Positions 6,067 to 11,438 of a stretch of DNA of 11,438 nucleotides are shown here, piece after piece. Position numbers and translations under genes: made by a program. Location: assembly GCA_947575475.1 (NCBI GenBank), contig CANPNN010000029.1:1-11438 (forward strand), in the 5' to 3' direction. Each line of letters opens with the position of its first letter. The stretch's first letter is position 1. The notes beneath the pieces were generated by a model. The model saw only the letters and a list, made by a program, of their open reading frames with translations. It had not been told where the DNA came from and ran no database searches. Source of the DNA: an uncultured Pseudoflavonifractor sp. Its GTDB lineage: Bacteria; Bacillota_A; Clostridia; Oscillospirales; Oscillospiraceae.

Positions 6067-8043
6067 TCAGGTTCGGCGTTTAAACTGTTTTTCCAGTTCG
6101 GCCCGGGTCAGCTCCACCGCCACGGGCCGGCCGTGGGGGCAGTATTTTACCTCCCCGGACATGACGGCCCGGGCCACCTTTTCCAGCTCCTCCGGCGCAC
6201 TGGTCCAGCCGCCTTTGATGGCGGCCTTGCAGGCCATGGTGTGAAGGATCTCATCCCGGCGCTCCCGAAGCCCGGTGGAGCCGGTAAGAGACAGCTTCCC
6301 AGCGATCTCGGTGAGGGCGGACTCCACATCCCCCACCGCCAGGTAGTCGGGGATGCTCCGCACCGCCAGGGAGCCGCCGCCGAAGTCCTCCACCTCAAAG
6401 CCCACCCGGTCCAACTCCTCTGCGTACTCCAAAAGGAGGGCCTGCTCCTCGGGAGCGGGGGTGAAGATGACGGGGGCAAGGAGAAGCTGGGACATAGGGG
6501 TATAATCCTGGGCGCGCATCCGGTCAAAGTTCATCCGCTCGTGGGCGGCATGCTTGTCGATGAGAAGGGCCTTTTCTCCCTGCTCTATGACGATGTAGGT
6601 GTGAAAGAGTTCTCCCGCGATCCGCCAAGGCTCCTGAGGCTCCTCGGTCAGGGGCGGCGGGGGAGGAGCGGCGGGGGCATCGGAAGTTTGCCCCCGCGCC
6701 GTCGTCCCGGCGGGGGCGGAGGCAGGCGCGGGGGAGGGACCGGCCGGGGCGCTCCGGTTCGCGGGGATAGAGCAGGGCGCGCCAGGGACGCCCCTCCCCC
6801 CAGGGGCGGGAGGGGGAACATCCAGGGTGGTCCGGCCCATGGGAGCGGGGCTTTCGGGAGCGACAGCCGACAGGGGGCGGGCGCTCTGGTATGTCCCTGC
6901 GTCCACCCTCTTCGGCGGTTCCTTTTCCCCTTTTTGGGGGAGGCTTTGGCCTGTCCGGGGGGTGGTGAAGTCGTGAAGGGGCAGGCTGGTCTGACGGCCC
7001 TGCTCCACCACCGGAGACGGCCCCGGAGCGCCCACCCGGGCGGCAGGATGGGTCTTGTCCGCCCCCAGAGCGGAGAGAACGGCGTAGTAGATGGCGGAGA
7101 ACACCTGCCGCTCGGAGCCGAACTTCACCTCCTGCTTGGTGGGGTGGACGTTCACGTCCACCTGGTTCAGCTTCACCGTCAGATGAAGGACACAGCCGGG
7201 GAATTTCCCCACCATCCGCTGGTTGGCGTAGGCCTGCTCCACGGCGGCGGTCATGGATTTGCTTTTCACGTACCGGCCGTTGACAAAAAAGAACTGGTAG
7301 CCCCGGGTGCCCCGGCAGCAGGCGGGCAGGGAGGCGAAGCCGGAGACCGACACATCCTCCCCGCTGCCCTCCACAGGGACAAACCCCAGGGCCAGCTCCC
7401 GGCCCAGAACGGCGTACAGGGCGGAGTGGAGCTTGCCGTCCCCGGGGGTCAGCAGTTCCTGCCTGCCGTCCCGCAAAAATTGAAAGGCCACCTCCGGATG
7501 GGCAAGGGCCTGGCGCTGGACCGCGGCCAGACAGGCCGCCCCTTCGGCGGCGTCCTTCTTCATAAACTTCAGCCGGGCGGGGGTATTATAAAAAAGATCC
7601 CGGACCAGCAAGGTGGTCCCCTGGGGACAGCCGGCCTCCTCCTGCCCCAGGACCACGCCCCCCTCCAGAGCCAGAGAGGTCCCCAGATCGTCCCCGGGAC
7701 GGCGGGTGAGCACCTCCAGCCGGGACACCGAGGCGATGGCGGCCAAAGCCTCCCCCCGGAAGCCCAGGGTGCCGATGGCCTCCAGATCGTACTCGGTCTT
7801 TATCTTGGAGGTGGCGTGGCGGAGGAAAGCGGTCTGGACCTCCTCCGGGGCGATGCCGCAGCCGTCGTCGGTGACCCGGATGAGGGTCATGCCGCCGTTT
7901 TGGATCTCCACCGTCACCGAGCGGGCGCCGGCATCGATGGCGTTTTCTGTCAGCTCCTTCACCACGCTGGCAGGACGCTCCACCACCTCGCCGGCGGCGA
8001 TCAGGTCGGCCACATGGGGGGAGAGTTGGGCGATATGAGGCAT
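6067..8043 (-). CDS. mutL: DNA mismatch repair protein MutL (endonuclease-type)
   Basis: A 658-residue protein that couples MutS mismatch recognition to strand incision. The N-terminal GHKL ATPase (1-about 330) has E30 and N34 in [18 protein letters not shown] (59-64), GFRGEAL (94-100), [16 protein letters not shown] (142-157) and [12 protein letters not shown] (298-309). Residues about 335-470 are a Pro/Ala-rich linker, long and low-complexity. The C-terminal dimerisation/endonuclease domain has [12 protein letters not shown] (496-507), QLLLAP (519-524, fitting the beta-clamp motif Qxx(L/I)xP), ACKAAIK (604-610) and CPHGRP (635-640). The metal-binding motif usually ends in Glu; here it is Asp507, and Gln is replaced by Lys497. 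AAGGGG lies about 6 bp before the ATG at 8043, which gives the family N-terminus. It follows the protease gene by 20 bp, so the two are probably co-transcribed. Confidence 0.97.
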   Translation of the reverse strand: MPHIAQLSPHVADLIAAGEVVERPASVVKELTENAIDAGARSVTVEIQNGGMTLIRVTDDGCGIAPEEVQTAFLRHATSKIKTEYDLEAIGTLGFRGEALAAIASVSRLEVLTRRPGDDLGTSLALEGGVVLGQEEAGCPQGTTLLVRDLFYNTPARLKFMKKDAAEGAACLAAVQRQALAHPEVAFQFLRDGRQELLTPGDGKLHSALYAVLGRELALGFVPVEGSGEDVSVSGFASLPACCRGTRGYQFFFVNGRYVKSKSMTAAVEQAYANQRMVGKFPGCVLHLTVKLNQVDVNVHPTKQEVKFGSERQVFSAIYYAVLSALGADKTHPAARVGAPGPSPVVEQGRQTSLPLHDFTTPRTGQSLPQKGEKEPPKRVDAGTYQSARPLSAVAPESPAPMGRTTLDVPPPAPGGRGVPGAPCSIPANRSAPAGPSPAPASAPAGTTARGQTSDAPAAPPPPPLTEEPQEPWRIAGELFHTYIVIEQGEKALLIDKHAAHERMNFDRMRAQDYTPMSQLLLAPVIFTPAPEEQALLLEYAEELDRVGFEVEDFGGGSLAVRSIPDYLAVGDVESALTEIAGKLSLTGSTGLRERRDEILHTMACKAAIKGGWTSAPEELEKVARAVMSGEVKYCPHGRPVAVELTRAELEKQFKRRT

Positions 8044-8063
8044 CCGTTTCCCCTTCCTTTCTT

Positions 8064-8753
8064 TTATAGCGCCATTGTCAGGATCATCCCGTTCAGCCCG
8101 CCGTGGAGGACCACGCAGGCCCACACGCTGCCCCCCCGGTCATAACAGGCGGTCAGCGCCACGGACATGGGCAGGTACAGGAGCGTCAGCAGCAAATATC
8201 GGGGGTCGGAGAGATCCAGGGCATACCTCCATACCGCCGACAGGGCATAGAGGACCACGCTGATCCCCATTCCCAGCGGGCGGCTGTACCCTCTCAGCGT
8301 TCCGAACAGCAGCCCCCGAAACAGGGTCTCCTCCACCACGGGGATGAGAACAAGGATCAGGGCCAGGGTGGGGGCGGGGGCGGCGCGGAACTCCTGGGCG
8401 TACTGGAGGGAAATGGGATCCTGGACCGGGAAGGGGAGGAGGGTCAGCACCGCGTGGAGCCCTCCCGCCAGCAGAAGACACACCGCCACGGCGACCAGGT
8501 TTTCCGGCAGCCAGTTCAAAAGTCCCAGGAAGTCCTTCTTCAAAAAATCCCAGAAAATAAAAAGGCACAGGGTGAAGAGGAAGGCGTAGTAAAGCACGTT
8601 GGCCTCGGCCACCAGCACCTCCCGGTCTCCCATCCAGAGCTGCTGAAGCCAGGCGTTCAGCCGGGGAAAGACCAGCAGGTACAGAAGAAAATAGACCAAA
8701 CCCCGGCGGCGCTCAGAGGCGGTCATCTCGATTTTCCAGCTACGGCGGGGCAT
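8064..8753 (-). CDS. CPBP-family intramembrane metalloprotease (CAAX protease/Abi-like)
   Basis: A 229-residue membrane protein with about six hydrophobic segments (roughly 18-38, 53-70, 84-107, 127-142, 160-178, 187-203). The family signature is present as EETLFRG (141-147: the Glu-Glu pair and Arg) and the late HGGLN (217-221, HxxxN) in the last segment. The intermediate FxxxH motif appears as Y169-ALS-A173, so its usual His is missing. Such proteins cleave prenylated or other membrane substrates, or serve in bacteriocin immunity; the substrate here is unknown. A strong ribosome binding site AAGGAGG is 7 bp before the ATG. It is inserted between mutS and mutL and sits 20 bp upstream of mutL; a function in mismatch repair is not implied by the sequence. 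Confidence 0.85.
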   Translation of the reverse strand: MPRRSWKIEMTASERRRGLVYFLLYLLVFPRLNAWLQQLWMGDREVLVAEANVLYYAFLFTLCLFIFWDFLKKDFLGLLNWLPENLVAVAVCLLLAGGLHAVLTLLPFPVQDPISLQYAQEFRAAPAPTLALILVLIPVVEETLFRGLLFGTLRGYSRPLGMGISVVLYALSAVWRYALDLSDPRYLLLTLLYLPMSVALTACYDRGGSVWACVVLHGGLNGMILTMAL

Positions 8754-8770
8754 GGGACCGCCTCCTTCCT

Positions 8771-8822
8771 AAAAAGTAAAAAGGGGAAAAGCATAGCGGC
8801 ATAAGAATAACAGATCCCCTTT
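8771..8822 (-). terminator. Possible weak terminator between mutS and the CPBP gene
   Basis: An 8-bp inverted repeat AAAGGGGA/TCCCCTTT (8822-8815 with 8787-8780) on the minus strand encloses a 27-base loop and is followed by TTACTTTTT. The long loop makes efficiency doubtful. The hairpin falls within the 91-bp gap after mutS, just ahead of the ribosome binding site of the protease gene. It may separate mutS from the protease-mutL pair or only attenuate read-through. Confidence 0.35.
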
Positions 8823-8844
8823 AAAATGCAAACCGTTTTTCCTC

Positions 8845-11436
8845 TTACAGTTCTTTCTTTAACTGATACAACAGATTCATGGCCTCGATGGGGGTCAGGG
8901 TATCTATGTCTGCCGCCCGAAGCCGGTCGGTCACCGCCCGGGCGCTCATGTCCTCCAGGGAGAATTGGGGCGGGGCGGCGGCCGCCTCCGGTCCGGCGCG
9001 GCCCACAGGGCCGCCCTGGGCCTCCAGCTCCGACAGGATCACCTTTGCCCGGGAAATGACCCGCTCGGGGACCCCGGCCAGCTTGGCTACCTCGATACCG
9101 TAGCTGGCCTCCGCCCCGCCCCGGACGATCTTCCGGAGGAAAATGATGTCGTCCTGCCGTTTTTTTGCGGCGATGTTGTAGTTTTTCACCCCGGGGATCT
9201 CCCCTTCCAGGGCTGTCAGCTCGTGGTAGTGGGTGGCAAAGAGGGTCTTGCATCCCAAACGCTTTTTGTCAGCGCAGTACTCCAATACCGAGCGGGCGAT
9301 GGCCATGCCGTCGTAGGTGGAGGTGCCCCGGCCGATCTCGTCCAGGATGAGAAGACTCTTGGAGGTGGCGTTTTTGAGAAGTTCGGCCACCTCGTTCATC
9401 TCCACCATAAAGGTGGACTGGCCCGCCGAGAGGTCGTCGCTGGCCCCGATGCGGGTAAAGACCCGGTCCACAATGCCGATGCGGGCGGCCTTGGCGGGGA
9501 CGAAGGAGCCCATCTGGGCCATGAGGACGATGAGAGCCACCTGGCGCATATAGGTGGACTTTCCCGCCATGTTGGGACCGGTGATGATGGCGCACATGTC
9601 CTCTTTCCCGTCCATGTGGGTGTCGTTGGGGACAAAGAGGCTGTTCTTCGCCGCCCTCTCCACCACGGGATGGCGGCCCTCTGTGATCTCGATCACGTCG
9701 GACAGGTCCACCTGGGGCATACAGTAGCCGTTCTCGGCGGCCACCCGGGCAAAGGAGCAGAGCACATCCACCTGGCCCACAGCGGCGGCGGAACGCTGGA
9801 TGTCCGCCACCCGCTCCGCCGCGGCCTGGCGCACCCGGCAGAAGATCTGGTACTCCAGGGCGGTAAGCTGGTCCTGGGCGGAGAGGATGGTGTTCTCCAT
9901 CTCCTTGAGTTCAGGGGTGATGTACCGCTCGCAGTTCACCAGGGTCTGCTTGCGGATATAGGCGTCGGGCACCAGGGCGGAATTGGCCTTGGAGACCTCG
10001 ATGTAGTAGCCGAAAACCTTGTTGTAGCCCACCTTCAGACTCTTGATGCCGGTTTTCTCTTTCTCCTGGGCCTCCATGGCGGCCACCATGTCCTTGCCCC
10101 CGGTGAGGATCCCCCGGAGCCGGTCCACCTCCGGGTCGGCCCCGGGGCGGATAAAGCCGCCCTCCCGGACGGAGAAGGGGGGCTCCTCCACAAAGGTCTC
10201 GTCAATAAGCCCCCGAAGCTGAGGCAGGTCGTCCAGGCTGTCCCGGAGGACGGTGAGGAGGGCGGAGGAGAAGGGGGAGAGCAAGAGCCGCAGGGCGGGG
10301 AGCTTTCCCAGCCCCCGGGAGAGGGAGACCAGGTCCCTCCCGCCGGCGGTACCGTAGACCACCCGGCCGATGAGCCGCTCCAGGTCGGTGACCTCCTTCA
10401 ATTCCCTTGACAGCTCCTGGCGGGTGACGGAATCGTTCACCAGATCCCCCACCGCCCCCTGGCGCTTACCGATCTGGACGGGGGAGAGGAGGGGCTTTTC
10501 CAGCCAGGAGCGGATGAGCCGGTGGCCCATGGGGGTCCCCGTCTTGTCCAGCACCCAGAGAAGGCTTCCCTTTTTCTCGCCCCCCCGAAGGGTCTCGGTA
10601 AGCTCCAGGTTCCGCCGGGCGGTAAGATCCAGCTCCATGAACTCCCCGGTGGTGTAGTAATTTACGGCGGACAGATGGGATAGGTCGGTCTTCTGGGTCT
10701 CCACCAGGTAGGACATGAGGGCCCCCGCCGCCTGGAATACAGGCCCCTCGGGCAGGCCGTGATCGGGGCCAAACTGCTTTTCCACCGCCAGGGTGGCCCG
10801 GTCCGGGTCAAAGGCGGCGGTGCACCCGGTCTCGGTCCGGCAGGCCAGACGCTGCTCCAAAAAGGATGTCAGGACCTTGTCTTCCACAGCCTCTCGGGAC
10901 AGGACCACCTCCCGGGGGGAGTAGCGGCCCAGCTCGTTTTCCGCGTGCTCCCGCCAGCCGGGGCCGTCAAAGCCGGTGGCCGAGACCTCCCCGGTGGAAA
11001 GGTCGGCAAAGCACAGTCCCGCCCGGTCCCCTGTCAGGCATAGGGCGCAGAGGAAGTTATTTTTTCCCTCCTCCAGCATGGTCTCCTCAATGACGGTGCC
11101 GGGGGTGACGATGCGGATGATATCCCGGTCCACCAGGCCCTTGGCCTGGGCCGGGTCCTCCATCTGCTCGCAGATGGCCACCTTGTAGCCCTTGGCGATG
11201 AGCCGGGAGATATAGGCCTCGGCGGCGTGGTAGGGGACTCCGCACATGGGGGTACGCTCCTCGGGAGGGCGGGACCGGTCCCGGCTGGTGAGAGTCAGCT
11301 CCAGCTCCTTGGAGGCCGTCTTGGCGTCCTCGTTGAACATCTCGTAGAAGTCCCCCAGCCGGAAGAAGAGGATGCAGTCCGGGTGGTCGGCCTTGATCTT
11401 ATGGTATTGGAGCATCATGGGGGTGCCTTCGGCCAT
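8845..11436 (-). CDS. mutS: DNA mismatch repair protein MutS
   Basis: An 863-residue mismatch-recognition ATPase. Domain I has the Phe-x-Glu mismatch wedge in GDFYEMF (F30, E32). Connector, lever and clamp domains fill about 130-560. The ATPase has Walker A GPNMAGKST (620-628), the STFMVEM block (674-680), Walker B LLILDEIGRGTSTYDG (695-710) and the ATHYHEL switch (735-741), followed by GIEVAKLAGVP (780-790). A QFSLE stretch (824-828) resembles a beta-clamp-binding motif. The C-terminal helices end in TPIEAMNLLYQLKKEL. Length and N-terminus (MAEGTPMMLQYHKIK) match full-length family members, so the ATG at 11436 is the likely start. The window ends two bases upstream, so neither ribosome binding site nor promoter can be seen. 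Confidence 0.97.
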   Translation of the reverse strand: MAEGTPMMLQYHKIKADHPDCILFFRLGDFYEMFNEDAKTASKELELTLTSRDRSRPPEERTPMCGVPYHAAEAYISRLIAKGYKVAICEQMEDPAQAKGLVDRDIIRIVTPGTVIEETMLEEGKNNFLCALCLTGDRAGLCFADLSTGEVSATGFDGPGWREHAENELGRYSPREVVLSREAVEDKVLTSFLEQRLACRTETGCTAAFDPDRATLAVEKQFGPDHGLPEGPVFQAAGALMSYLVETQKTDLSHLSAVNYYTTGEFMELDLTARRNLELTETLRGGEKKGSLLWVLDKTGTPMGHRLIRSWLEKPLLSPVQIGKRQGAVGDLVNDSVTRQELSRELKEVTDLERLIGRVVYGTAGGRDLVSLSRGLGKLPALRLLLSPFSSALLTVLRDSLDDLPQLRGLIDETFVEEPPFSVREGGFIRPGADPEVDRLRGILTGGKDMVAAMEAQEKEKTGIKSLKVGYNKVFGYYIEVSKANSALVPDAYIRKQTLVNCERYITPELKEMENTILSAQDQLTALEYQIFCRVRQAAAERVADIQRSAAAVGQVDVLCSFARVAAENGYCMPQVDLSDVIEITEGRHPVVERAAKNSLFVPNDTHMDGKEDMCAIITGPNMAGKSTYMRQVALIVLMAQMGSFVPAKAARIGIVDRVFTRIGASDDLSAGQSTFMVEMNEVAELLKNATSKSLLILDEIGRGTSTYDGMAIARSVLEYCADKKRLGCKTLFATHYHELTALEGEIPGVKNYNIAAKKRQDDIIFLRKIVRGGAEASYGIEVAKLAGVPERVISRAKVILSELEAQGGPVGRAGPEAAAAPPQFSLEDMSARAVTDRLRAADIDTLTPIEAMNLLYQLKKEL

Positions 11437-11438
11437 GG

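Noticed and set aside
8044..8124. Upstream GTG start for mutL overlapping the protease gene
   Set aside because: The family N-terminus begins at 8043 with a ribosome binding site, and the extension is only antisense-like residues.
6133..8145. 670-codon open frame on the plus strand opposite mutL
   Set aside because: Composition is Gly/His/Gln-rich, typical of the complement of a GC-rich gene. It has no recognisable domain and overlaps a certain mutL.
8804..8831. Promoter-like TTGCAT and TATTCT (16 bp apart) ahead of the protease gene
   Set aside because: Only three and four of six matches, and it overlaps the candidate terminator; too weak to annotate.
8965..10410. 481-codon plus-strand open frame opposite mutS
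   Set aside because: It mirrors conserved mutS coding sequence and has no motif of its own.

Overview
The window is a compact, GC-rich stretch in which every gene I can support reads on the minus strand. In transcription order, from the right end to the left, they are: mutS, a CPBP-family membrane protease, mutL, hfq, a HlyD-like membrane fusion protein, yggS, sepF, divIVA and a secreted parvulin-type foldase. A T-box leader then runs off the left edge. The combination of SepF, DivIVA, a Gram-positive-type Hfq, MutL with an endonuclease domain, sigma-A promoters and a T-box points to a Firmicute. The high GC content together with the HlyD-yggS-sepF arrangement suggests a Clostridia member of the Oscillospiraceae type (inference, no search was run).

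Right half (about 5744-11436): a mismatch-repair and RNA-chaperone block. mutS appears complete, with its ATG two bases from the window edge. A CPBP protease gene lies between mutS and mutL and is tightly coupled to mutL (20 bp). hfq follows mutL with what looks like its own extended -10 promoter. The miaA gene that often sits between mutL and hfq is absent.

Left half (about 123-5607): a reduced version of the Firmicute division cluster. A single-pass HlyD-like adaptor with no visible transporter partner is followed by yggS (ylmE), sepF and divIVA; ylmG and ylmH are missing between sepF and divIVA. A near-consensus sigma-A promoter lies inside the 3' part of yggS and would feed sepF and divIVA. 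divIVA ends at a perfect 13-bp terminator hairpin whose tail runs into the ribosome binding site of the next gene. That gene is a secreted protein fusing a copper-amine-oxidase-like N-terminal domain to a PpiC/parvulin domain.

Left edge (1-126): a consensus promoter (TTGACA, 17 bp, TACAAT) overlaps the foldase stop codon and starts the 5' part of a T-box stem I. From B. subtilis synteny (divIVA followed by T-box-controlled ileS) the gene beyond the edge is probably ileS, but it and the specifier codon are outside the window.

Between genes, two copies of a composite two-hairpin element of about 45 bp occur, one just upstream of yggS and one just upstream of the HlyD-like gene. No gene-free stretch exceeds about 140 bp. 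No tRNA, rRNA, CRISPR array or insertion sequence was seen. Nothing here looks like a wholly novel system; the points worth a second look are the operon rearrangements, the intergenic repeat, the hidden promoter and the foldase architecture.
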